From a virus, in the IMG/VR virus record IMGVR_UViG_3300022225_000007, positions 1 through 23,649 of that record: DNA of 23,649 nucleotides. One strand, written 5' to 3'. The translations under genes were made by a program, and so were the position numbers. This document shows, piece by piece, positions 12,561 through 19,216 of the stretch; position 1 is the stretch's first letter; each line of letters starts with the position of its first letter. The notes under the pieces were generated by a model, which worked only from the letters and a program-made list of their open reading frames with translations, had not been told where the DNA came from and made no database searches.

Positions 12561-12833
12561 ATGCCTGATGAAAACACGTTCGTATGTCGGGCCTGCGGTT
12601 CTCGACAGTTCTTTCACGCGGGGGTAACAAGTAGGGCTTTCCAATCCAGAAAGGAAGGGGAAGAACCTAGTCTTAATTACGAGACAGTTCATTACTACGC
12701 ATGTGGTGGATGCACAAGCCTCTTCCTCATGCCCCCTGCGTTTTCAGTGGCCAACTCAATTGAGAGTGTGCCTGTGAATGAAGAGGAACTACCACCCACT
12801 ACCCATCCACATTTTGAAGCGGAGGATGATTGA
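12561..12833 (+). CDS. Zinc-ribbon protein upstream of endolysin (90 aa)
   Basis: A 90-residue protein with CRACGS (9-14) and CGGC (about 48-51), a two-pair zinc ribbon, then an acidic Pro/Glu-rich tail that is probably disordered. CGGAGATAGCAA before ATG 12561 is a good binding site. The TGA overlaps the endolysin ATG (TGATG), so the two are made together. No signal or membrane segment, so it is not a holin. Function unknown. Confidence 0.75.
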   Translation: MPDENTFVCRACGSRQFFHAGVTSRAFQSRKEGEEPSLNYETVHYYACGGCTSLFLMPPAFSVANSIESVPVNEEELPPTTHPHFEAEDD

Positions 12834-13513
12834 TGAAGTCCAAATGGTTGCCCGGAGAAGGTAAGCCCACCATATCTAGGTTAGGCGTCGCGCTAGGCAT
12901 CAAACCCGTCGCCGACCGACAACAAGCTCGCGCTCAAGCCTACTACAAGATGCTGGAGGAGAACGAGGGGGACAGGGATTATATCTACCCCGATACCTCA
13001 ACGGTAGTTGACAAAGTAACCGGCAAAACAATCAAGAACCCCCAGCCTACAACCGGGATTGGGTTCAACTTGAACGCCGCTCATAACCAAAAGTTCCTGG
13101 AGGATAACAAAATAGACAAGCAAGAGCTAAGGGTAGTTGACGAAGATGGCAAAACAATACGCAAGGGGCGTAACCTTACTCAGAACGAGAAACTGCTAAT
13201 GTACAATCACAGCCTCAGACAAGCCTTCAAGGACGCTCGTTTGTATGATCCAAGGTTTGACCAACGCCCTGAGTCCGTTCAGATGGGTCTAGTCGATATG
13301 GCTTTTAACTTGGGGCTAACGAAGTTGAAGAAATTCGTGAAAATGAAGAAAGGGCTGGATGCCGATGACTACACCACGGTAGCCAAAGAAGCCAAAGACA
13401 GCGATTGGTTCAGACAGCACCAGGCGTTGGCAGGTCAAAGAGACCACCGTGGCAAACGCACAGTTGCTCTGTTCGAGAAAGTTATCTATCCTGAAGGCTG
13501 GGGGGATAGATAG
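12833..13513 (+). CDS. Endolysin, T4-lysozyme-like muramidase (GH24)
   Basis: A 226-residue peptidoglycan hydrolase of the T4 lysozyme type, expected to break host cell wall at the end of infection. The catalytic triad pattern is visible: Glu45 (MLEENEG), Asp54 (YIYPD) and Thr73 in TTGIGFNLN. Between Asp and Thr is an insertion of about 12 residues compared with T4 lysozyme. QMGLVDMAFNLG and RGKRTVALF match the C-terminal helices of the family. The first 35 residues are a basic extension without a signal peptide or SAR segment, so release would need a holin. ATG 12833 follows GGAGG; TTG 12830 just upstream is less likely. It ends four bases from the convergent gene. Confidence 0.88.
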   Translation: MKSKWLPGEGKPTISRLGVALGIKPVADRQQARAQAYYKMLEENEGDRDYIYPDTSTVVDKVTGKTIKNPQPTTGIGFNLNAAHNQKFLEDNKIDKQELRVVDEDGKTIRKGRNLTQNEKLLMYNHSLRQAFKDARLYDPRFDQRPESVQMGLVDMAFNLGLTKLKKFVKMKKGLDADDYTTVAKEAKDSDWFRQHQALAGQRDHRGKRTVALFEKVIYPEGWGDR

Positions 13514-13517
13514 GTAG

Positions 13518-13817
13518 TCAAAGCTCCTTAACAACTTTCATTTTCTGAGCTAAAACCCAAGTCCCACCTTGAGATTCAGGTCTGTCGTATAACTCACAAT
13601 CATCTACTTCAACTTCCACCCAAACCCTTCCCCTCTCAGATAGGTGTGGTGCATTTTTTTCAAGTGTGCAATGCCATCCCTTTCTTTCAGCGAAACCTTT
13701 TTTTGGGTGGAACTCTGCATCCATCCATACACCTATTGGTATTCTACTTTTTTGATTTATAAACAGAGGGGATAAACTACTGTCTTTCATTTTTCTTATC
13801 AACTTATATGCTTTCAT
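13518..13817 (-). CDS. Conserved phage hypothetical protein (99 aa)
   Basis: A 99-residue strand-rich protein with a pattern I have seen in many phage and bacterial genomes as a hypothetical protein: MKAYKLIRKMKDSSLSPLFI, then KKGFAERKGWH, APHLSERGRVWVEVEV, and RPESQGGTWVLAQKMKV near the end. The invariant Trp, Gly and His residues suggest a small folded domain. No reaction is known to me. It starts four bases after the preceding gene's stop with a short AAGGA very close to ATG 13817. It is the last gene of the leftward replication operon and faces the endolysin gene tail to tail. Confidence 0.8.
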   Translation of the reverse strand: MKAYKLIRKMKDSSLSPLFINQKSRIPIGVWMDAEFHPKKGFAERKGWHCTLEKNAPHLSERGRVWVEVEVDDCELYDRPESQGGTWVLAQKMKVVKEL

Positions 13818-13821
13818 TTCC

Positions 13822-14019
13822 TTATTTTTCAGTCATCATGTTGACGTGGCATCGTAGCTGTTTAAGGAATTGGACTAATTTATCCTTCACATCCTGCCGC
13901 AAAGGTGGTTCCACCTGTTCCCATTGATGAAGAAGCGCATCCAAAGAGGAAATCAATAGCCAGTAGTCATCCTCACTGACATCGCTTATCGTGAACCTTT
14001 TCTCGCTGGCTATATCCAT
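13822..14019 (-). CDS. Small helical hypothetical protein (65 aa)
   Basis: A small acidic, helical protein starting MDIASEKRFTISDVSEDDYW, with SSLDALLHQWEQVEPPLRQD in the middle. The start is taken at ATG 14019, four bases after GGGAGG; the adjacent ATG 14022 and a TTG at 14031 are alternatives. It is probably in the same leftward transcript as the primase, with about 110 bases of apparently empty sequence (14020-14128) on its upstream side. Not recognised. Confidence 0.66.
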   Translation of the reverse strand: MDIASEKRFTISDVSEDDYWLLISSLDALLHQWEQVEPPLRQDVKDKLVQFLKQLRCHVNMMTEK

Positions 14020-14128
14020 CATCCCTCCCAAATCGGCTTGTATTGAGTTCTAAGACACTTTTATTAAATACAGGTACATGGTAAAGGGTAGAGAATTGAA
14101 TTAACCTAAGACTAGCACACTCGCCGAC

Positions 14129-14326
14129 TTACGATATAGAGCCATTACGCTCTCCCCTTTTCACCTCCATACTTGCTATCGCAAACCTGATTGCGTCCTC
14201 TCGCGACTGCTTATGGCTTATAACACTCATGAATTTCTTGTCTGTGTCCGTGACAATACACCCCCACTCACCGTGATTGTCTTGAAAATCTTCTACTCGA
14301 TACTGCCCAATAAGTGCTACGCTCAT
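14129..14326 (-). CDS. Small hypothetical protein (65 aa)
   Basis: A 65-residue strand-helix protein: MSVALIGQYRVEDFQ, GEWGCIVTDTDKKFMSVI, then SREDAIRFAIASMEV. ATG 14326 overlaps the stop of the primase-helicase gene as ATGA with GGATAG upstream; ATG 14338 would add four residues. The coupling suggests production together with the replication protein, but no function is visible. Confidence 0.65.
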   Translation of the reverse strand: MSVALIGQYRVEDFQDNHGEWGCIVTDTDKKFMSVISHKQSREDAIRFAIASMEVKRGERNGSIS

Positions 14327-16245
14327 GTTTCTATCCATTTTTTTATTGTTGTGTACGGCAGTTGTAGAGCATCAGAGATCTCTTCAAGCGCCTTCCCATC
14401 CGCTAATGCGGCTCGTGCTTTGGCTTTCGGAGACTTAGAACCAATTACGATCTCCGTGCCATAGTTATCTTGTGCAAATGCGATGTACTGAGTCCATTGA
14501 TGGTTGTCAGTCCACTCCCGCACCTTCTTGTATCGGAACTCAATAAGCATACGAATGCGAAATCCTTCGGGAAGTTTGTCTTCCATTCGATTCCACACTG
14601 GTCGCTCCATTTTTATATCCCACAGCCCTGCGTTTTGCTTGGCTGTCTCCTCATGTTTATACACCTGTGTAATTCGTACCTGGGTATCGAGAACCGTCAG
14701 TTGGTTTGTTGAACCAGCCTCCCTACCCAAGCCAGACTCGCCGGGTTTATTCGAGTGATGTGCGAACACCACCGCTAGTCCAATGTTGCGTAGGCGAATC
14801 AACAGATGGTTCACTCGTGACCACGCCTCTGCATTGTTCTCATCTAAGCCAAGGAATGCACTGCGTACGGTATCAAGGATGACAACATCCGGCTTCTCTG
14901 CCTTGATATAGTCTTCGAGTAAGGACAAGCCCTGCTTCGTGGTTAAGTTCATATCCTTCTCATCTAAGAAGGACGCCCACACCTTGAATGCCTCTCCCGC
15001 ATCCCCGTGTATGGCTTGTAATGTTTTCATCCGCTTACCAATTACGCCACGCCCGTTCTCATAATCAAAATACAGAACATTCAATGGGCCTGCCAACTCG
15101 AAAGGGCCGAAGTCGTTCTGCCCTGCGGCAATGGCGTAAGCCAAATGCTGGAGGAACATTGACTTACCTGAACCAGAGTAGCCGTGGATTTGTGTAATAG
15201 ATCCACGCCATAGGAAGGGGTCAGCGAAATAGGCGGTGGCCTCGCTCTCTGAAACGAGGGCGTCGGCATCATAGACAGTTAGTAGGCGACGACGCTTCCC
15301 CGGAATAACATCTGAAATGGCTTGGGTTGTGTCGCCGTACACATACTCACCATTTACCCAGCGTTCTGGGTGATTCTCTTTCTCCATGCGCTCAACGCTT
15401 GCCGCAGTCGCCTCGAACTCATAGTCGGGTAGATCATTCTCAAAGAACCGCGCCATAAATGCCCGACCTTTCTGGCGTAGATCGTCACCCCAGTACCCAT
15501 CCAACACCATGTCAGATAGATGGCGCATCACTCGGTCGTTGCGACCATTGCCAGCACCTGTCGGTATCTTTCCGCTTGGAAAATTTTCCTTTACAAATGC
15601 TTCGGTTGAGTCCCACTCAGGGATTCGAGATCGAGTCTCGACTGATGACAGGTCTAGGGAGTTGAAGTCAACGAGATCGCCTGTAGATATGTCAATGACA
15701 TTAGGGCTGTCGTATGAAGGTGTAGAAGGTGTCCAATCACGCCATAAAGGTAGATCGGTTTGGTCAAATGGGTATTCAATATCCCACTCGTATCCTTGGC
15801 TTGGAGGTAGAAGAGCGTAGGAGCCATCACCCCGGAAATCTATGCCATCGAACTTGGGCCAGTCAGTACCTCTGGAATTCCCGCCAACCCGTGGGCCTCT
15901 ACGCTTACCGTCTTTGGGATGCTCGAAATAATGATGTACGCCGCGCTTGGTTGTTACCCGAACGGGTGAGGACAAGCCTTCCTCTATTGCAAATTTGTGC
16001 GCCTCGGCACTGTCACAGTCCACGATACATATTCCCGATAGCTCTCCTGTAACGACTGCGAGGCGAGCATCGGGCCAGTCGCGAAACCATTGTTCGACCT
16101 CACCCTCGGTAGGGCGTCTAGCTTGGAACCTTTTCCAACTGATGTATGGTTTTTTCGATGTCGGATTGATTGGAATAACGGGCCAACCCAACTCAAGATA
16201 TTCAATCGCCGCATCAACTGACCCTCTCTCCGCTTTTTGACTCAT
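14323..16245 (-). CDS. Bifunctional primase-polymerase / RecA-fold helicase
   Basis: A 640-residue replication protein in three parts. Residues 1-160 are an archaeo-eukaryotic-type primase/polymerase (Prim-Pol) domain: Asp76 and Asp78 (IVDCDS), His104/105 (RGVHHYF) and Asp135 (FDGIDFRG) form the expected catalytic set. Residues about 340-560 are a RecA/RepA-like ATPase: Walker A GYSGSGKS (355-362), Walker B PDVVILD (about 450) and VVFAHHS (sensor-like). The last 35 residues (ARAALADGKALEEISDALQL, then PYTTIKKWIE) form a helix-turn-helix. Such proteins unwind and prime phage or plasmid DNA at an origin. ATG 16245 follows GGAGAG; a longer form from 16275 is unlikely. It overlaps the regulator gene upstream, so both share a leftward message. 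Confidence 0.92.
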   Translation of the reverse strand: MSQKAERGSVDAAIEYLELGWPVIPINPTSKKPYISWKRFQARRPTEGEVEQWFRDWPDARLAVVTGELSGICIVDCDSAEAHKFAIEEGLSSPVRVTTKRGVHHYFEHPKDGKRRGPRVGGNSRGTDWPKFDGIDFRGDGSYALLPPSQGYEWDIEYPFDQTDLPLWRDWTPSTPSYDSPNVIDISTGDLVDFNSLDLSSVETRSRIPEWDSTEAFVKENFPSGKIPTGAGNGRNDRVMRHLSDMVLDGYWGDDLRQKGRAFMARFFENDLPDYEFEATAASVERMEKENHPERWVNGEYVYGDTTQAISDVIPGKRRRLLTVYDADALVSESEATAYFADPFLWRGSITQIHGYSGSGKSMFLQHLAYAIAAGQNDFGPFELAGPLNVLYFDYENGRGVIGKRMKTLQAIHGDAGEAFKVWASFLDEKDMNLTTKQGLSLLEDYIKAEKPDVVILDTVRSAFLGLDENNAEAWSRVNHLLIRLRNIGLAVVFAHHSNKPGESGLGREAGSTNQLTVLDTQVRITQVYKHEETAKQNAGLWDIKMERPVWNRMEDKLPEGFRIRMLIEFRYKKVREWTDNHQWTQYIAFAQDNYGTEIVIGSKSPKAKARAALADGKALEEISDALQLPYTTIKKWIET

Positions 16246-16444
16246 GCTCACTGCTCTCCTGTACGTACTTCTCAATTTTAATCTGAGGGAATGCGCTCAA
16301 CATTCGCTCAAGCGTTCGCAACGTGATGTTACGGGTACGACTCCATCGATATGGGGCGGTTCTAGGAACACCAATGGCTTCAGCAACAGCCCTTGCTCCC
16401 CCTTGGTCGCTGACCATTTTTCGGATATCGATAGTTTTTTTCAT
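16214..16444 (-). CDS. C1/Cro-type HTH regulator (76 aa)
   Basis: A 76-residue helix-turn-helix protein: GGARAVAEAIGVPRTAPYRW then SRTRNITLRTLERMLSAF, the usual Cro/C1 arrangement, with a charged tail. It has no peptidase or dimer domain, so it is Cro-sized rather than a full repressor. GGAGG lies six bases before ATG 16444. It is the first gene of the leftward replication operon, and the rightward recombination operon starts 108 bases away, so it is likely to control one or both promoters. Its end overlaps the primase gene by 32 bases. Confidence 0.85.
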   Translation of the reverse strand: MKKTIDIRKMVSDQGGARAVAEAIGVPRTAPYRWSRTRNITLRTLERMLSAFPQIKIEKYVQESSEHESKSGERVS

Positions 16445-16491
16445 GATACCTCCGTTCCAGAATAAAGGCGTCCCTCAGACACCGAAAGATA

Positions 16492-16520
16492 TTGACAACC
16501 CACCAAAGACCGTATAATAT
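16492..16520 (+). promoter_or_regulatory. Rightward promoter of recombination operon
   Basis: TTGACA (16492-16497) with TAATAT (16515-16520, 17-base spacer) or TATAAT (16513-16518, 15-base spacer). It lies in the 108-base divergent gap opposite the HTH regulator gene and would start the recombination genes from about 16526. No equally clear leftward promoter is seen in the gap. Confidence 0.72.
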
Positions 16521-16552
16521 CCGTTACTCTTCAGTCGGTCAAGGGGGATAAA

Positions 16553-17032
16553 ATGCCGAAGAAACCAGTGTTATCTGCTGTCGTCTCCGATGAATGGGAT
16601 GATTGGGAGAGGATACCTGTAGACACCCTTCAAACGCCCTGTGGTGTGCGATGGATGGAGGCGAAGGAGCGGGTGAAAGCCGCTGAGTCAATCCTTGAAG
16701 ATGTGGAGAAGGACGTGCGGGGTATGTTTCCTGAATCCATGGAACCCGGTAGTACGAGGGCTGTTCGTTTGGATGGACAAGTATGTGCAGTCCTGAAAAC
16801 ACACTCTCGTATGAATTGGGATTCAGATATTCTGAAGGGGATGATCGAAGACAAGATGCTATCGGAAGCGCTGAAGCTCTCGATCCATCGCAAAGAGTTT
16901 GATCGATTGCCAGAACCATTACGTAAGGCTCTGGAACCCGCGATGAAACGCATACCGTACGAACGCTTAACTCTTGCCCCGTTTTCAACGGAAGAAGAGG
17001 CAGGAAGAATCATGGAGCAGAGCGATGTTTGA
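16553..17032 (+). CDS. Hypothetical protein of recombination operon (159 aa)
   Basis: A 159-residue soluble protein. It has a central helical, probably coiled segment (about 35-60: MEAKERVKAAESILEDVEKD), then a strand pair (TRAVRLDGQVCAVLKTHSR) and a helical C-terminal half. Similar uncharacterised genes sit before Sak4-type ATPases in other phages, but I cannot name the family. AAGGGGG lies before ATG 16553, and the promoter is about 30 bases upstream. Its end overlaps the ATPase gene by eight bases. A helper of the annealing ATPase is a reasonable guess. Confidence 0.78.
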   Translation: MPKKPVLSAVVSDEWDDWERIPVDTLQTPCGVRWMEAKERVKAAESILEDVEKDVRGMFPESMEPGSTRAVRLDGQVCAVLKTHSRMNWDSDILKGMIEDKMLSEALKLSIHRKEFDRLPEPLRKALEPAMKRIPYERLTLAPFSTEEEAGRIMEQSDV

Positions 17033-17849
17033 AACGAAAAAGACGAATGAGACGAAGTTTATTAAGGATAAGACTTTAGTGATGGGGCATCACGGGTGGG
17101 GGAAAACACACCAGTGTAGGCACTATCAGGAAGCGTACGGGAAAGGTCTGATCTTATCAGGTGAGGGGGGTCTAAAATCTCTCGAAGACACAGACATAGA
17201 GTACGTGGATTTCAAAACGTGGGACGGAGACCATAGGCCAGAAGATGGTGTGTACTCGTTTCGTGGTATTACACGAATGATGTCCACGCCAGAGTTTAAG
17301 AAGCTAGGTTATAACTGGCTCGCAGTGGACAGCCTGACCGAACTTTCCGATCAACTGATGGAACACATCGATGTTGAGTTCAAAGATGTGACTAATGGAT
17401 TCGTTAAATGGGGTGAATATTCACGCCTCATGATTGGCGCACTGAAGTGGCTTCGAGACGTAGACATGCACATATATATGACATGTCTGGTATCTGAAGA
17501 GGCTGATGACAACGGCAACGTGAACTACTGGCCGCTTGTTAAAGGCAACAAGATCGCGAAGCAACTACCCGCGCTGTTCGATCACGTTTTCTGTGGCGTG
17601 AGAGTGACCGATGGTGACAAAACTGCACCTACGATCAAGCGTTTGGTTATCACAGAGGAAGTACGTGGATGGCACGGGAAGTCCCGTGATCCACGGGGGA
17701 GGCTCAAACCAGTTGAGCAATGCGATAACGTAATTACGCTTCTCAAGTTGATAAGATCAGATGAAGCCAGCTACGAGAAATATCGCAAAGCGCAAACGAA
17801 ACGAAAGCCTACTGAAGTTAAGAAATCAACTACGGAGAAAGCCGCATGA
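17025..17849 (+). CDS. Sak4-like RecA-fold ATPase (single-strand annealing/recombination)
   Basis: A 274-residue ATPase with Walker A GHHGWGKT (21-28) and Walker B YNWLAVDS (Asp102), then LKWLRDVDMHIYMTCLVSEE and a WPLVKGNKIAKQLPALFDHV segment typical of the phage AAA_24/Sak4 group. Sak4 proteins are single-domain RecA relatives that bind ssDNA and promote annealing together with a phage SSB, and the next gene here is an SSB-like protein. The C-terminal tail is Lys-rich. ATG 17025 lies inside the end of the previous gene; the frame from 16974 would overlap it more and lacks support. The stop overlaps the SSB gene as ATGA. Confidence 0.85.
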   Translation: MFETKKTNETKFIKDKTLVMGHHGWGKTHQCRHYQEAYGKGLILSGEGGLKSLEDTDIEYVDFKTWDGDHRPEDGVYSFRGITRMMSTPEFKKLGYNWLAVDSLTELSDQLMEHIDVEFKDVTNGFVKWGEYSRLMIGALKWLRDVDMHIYMTCLVSEEADDNGNVNYWPLVKGNKIAKQLPALFDHVFCGVRVTDGDKTAPTIKRLVITEEVRGWHGKSRDPRGRLKPVEQCDNVITLLKLIRSDEASYEKYRKAQTKRKPTEVKKSTTEKAA

Positions 17850-18334
17850 GTACATTTGCAAGTTTTTCAGATCTCGATCTGAGTAGTGTTAAAGAAGCGA
17901 GGGGCGTCAGCATCCTACAGCCAGGTAGGTATGATGTGAAAGTCCTAAACGCTGAGTGGCAGGAGATGGCAAACGGTAATGGCAACCAAGTCATGGTTGA
18001 ACTGGAAGATATTGATGGTTCTGGATCGATCAGGCACTGGATTAACGTGAAGCATAAGACGAGCGACATGGCGCAAGAGATTGGTCAACGCCAACTCAAA
18101 AGCCTGTTGCAGTTTGGCGGTCATCCCGATCCAGATCATCCGGGCGACATCAATTCAATACGTGGTCTGTATGTCGGTGTGGTTGTGGGTATGTCTAAAG
18201 AACGACGCAACCCAAACACGGGCAAGGTGATGGAGTCCCGGCCAGAGGTGAAGGGTTATCGGCTACCAGCGAATGATAGCGCCCGTGTACCCGAAGCTGA
18301 AGACAAGTTCGATGATTCACTACCGGACTTCTGA
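17846..18334 (+). CDS. DUF669-like single-stranded DNA-binding protein
   Basis: A 162-residue protein matching DUF669-type phage SSBs: LQPGRYDVKVLNAEW, QVMVELEDIDGSG, LKSLLQFGGHP and RGLYVGVVVGMSKERRNPNTGK. The end, EDKFDDSLPDF, is the acidic, phenylalanine-terminated tail used by SSBs to contact partner enzymes. It would protect ssDNA and work with the Sak4-like ATPase, whose stop it overlaps as ATGA. This pairing is common in phage recombination modules and strengthens both calls. Confidence 0.85.
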   Translation: MSTFASFSDLDLSSVKEARGVSILQPGRYDVKVLNAEWQEMANGNGNQVMVELEDIDGSGSIRHWINVKHKTSDMAQEIGQRQLKSLLQFGGHPDPDHPGDINSIRGLYVGVVVGMSKERRNPNTGKVMESRPEVKGYRLPANDSARVPEAEDKFDDSLPDF

Positions 18335-18335
18335 T

Positions 18336-18416
18336 ATGAAACTATCTTGGGAACTTATCTTAATAGTGATATTTTTTACGCTTGTGTTTGCAGTTTTCGC
18401 TTCATTGTTCCTATGA
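18336..18416 (+). CDS. 26-residue membrane peptide
   Basis: A tiny frame, MKLSWELILIVIFF followed by TLVFAVFASLFL, that is almost entirely one hydrophobic helix. It starts one base after the SSB stop, and its TGA overlaps the ATG of the nuclease (ATGA at 18413-18416), so it exactly bridges the two genes. The nuclease has no binding site of its own, so translation through this frame probably feeds it. Its own binding site is weak (GGAC). It may be a functional membrane peptide, such as a small holin-like or host-membrane protein, or only a coupling device. Confidence 0.5.
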   Translation: MKLSWELILIVIFFTLVFAVFASLFL

Positions 18417-19216
18417 TTGCCCAAGAAATTCTGAGCGCTCTCGAAGAAGAGGGCGCTCAGATTCGCTACAAGGCACGCTCCTACATAGGGGCGTCAATCA
18501 TTGGTAACGACTGTACTGCGTATCTGAATTATTCGTTACGCGGGTTTCCTGAAAATTCCCCTAGCCCTAAACTCCTGCGTATCTTTAATGTAGGACATGC
18601 TCTTGAGCCGATGGTCGTTGACGACCTAAAGAAGAAGGGCGGGTATGGCGTGAGTGAGGTGGACGAACTCACGGGAGATCAGTACGAGTACACAGCACTA
18701 GGCGATCATGTGGTATGTCATCTGGATGGGATCATCTATGTAGATGAGGAACCATGTGTTTTAGAAATCAAGACGATGAACAAGAGTAAGTTCAACGCCT
18801 TTGAGAAGAAGGGCGTGAAGACCTCACACCCGCAATATTTTGCACAGTGTATGTTGGCTATGCACCTGAGCGGAATGCACAAATCTTTTCTCGTAGCAAT
18901 CTGTAAGGATGACTGTCGATATCACATAGAGGTTATAGAATACGATGAGTTTGAAGCGTCTGCTCTGAAGCAAAAGATATGGACGGCGGTGACGGAACCG
19001 GAACGCATCTCTCCGGTGGAATCAGATTGGCGTTGCCGTGGATGCTTTAAGCGTACATCGTGTTGGCACCCGGAGGAATTGGATGCTCCACCCAAATGCT
19101 CTATGTGTAAGCACGCCAAGCCAGATATATACGCACAAGATAAGCAATGGCATTGCGGTAAACATGACCGTCCTGCGGTCGATCCATGCGAGGATTACGA
19201 AATGCTATTAGCGTGA
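18413..19216 (+). CDS. Cas4/RecB-like PD-(D/E)XK exonuclease
   Basis: A 267-residue nuclease. The core shows His62-x2-Glu65 (GHALEP), Asp105 (CHLDGII), Glu118-x-Lys120 (LEIKT) and Gln145 (QYFAQC), the RecB/Cas4/YqaJ order. Cys34 near the N-terminus and CRGCFKRTSC in the C-terminal part could hold a Cas4-type Fe-S cluster; a further Cys/His set follows (CSMC, WHCGKH, DPC). It probably resects double-stranded ends to give ssDNA for the SSB and Sak4-like ATPase. ATG 18413 is chosen because it overlaps the stop of the membrane peptide; the longer frame from 18347 reads through that peptide in another frame and looks unnatural. Its stop overlaps the giant leftward gene tail to tail by nine bases. 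Confidence 0.85.
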   Translation: MIAQEILSALEEEGAQIRYKARSYIGASIIGNDCTAYLNYSLRGFPENSPSPKLLRIFNVGHALEPMVVDDLKKKGGYGVSEVDELTGDQYEYTALGDHVVCHLDGIIYVDEEPCVLEIKTMNKSKFNAFEKKGVKTSHPQYFAQCMLAMHLSGMHKSFLVAICKDDCRYHIEVIEYDEFEASALKQKIWTAVTEPERISPVESDWRCRGCFKRTSCWHPEELDAPPKCSMCKHAKPDIYAQDKQWHCGKHDRPAVDPCEDYEMLLA

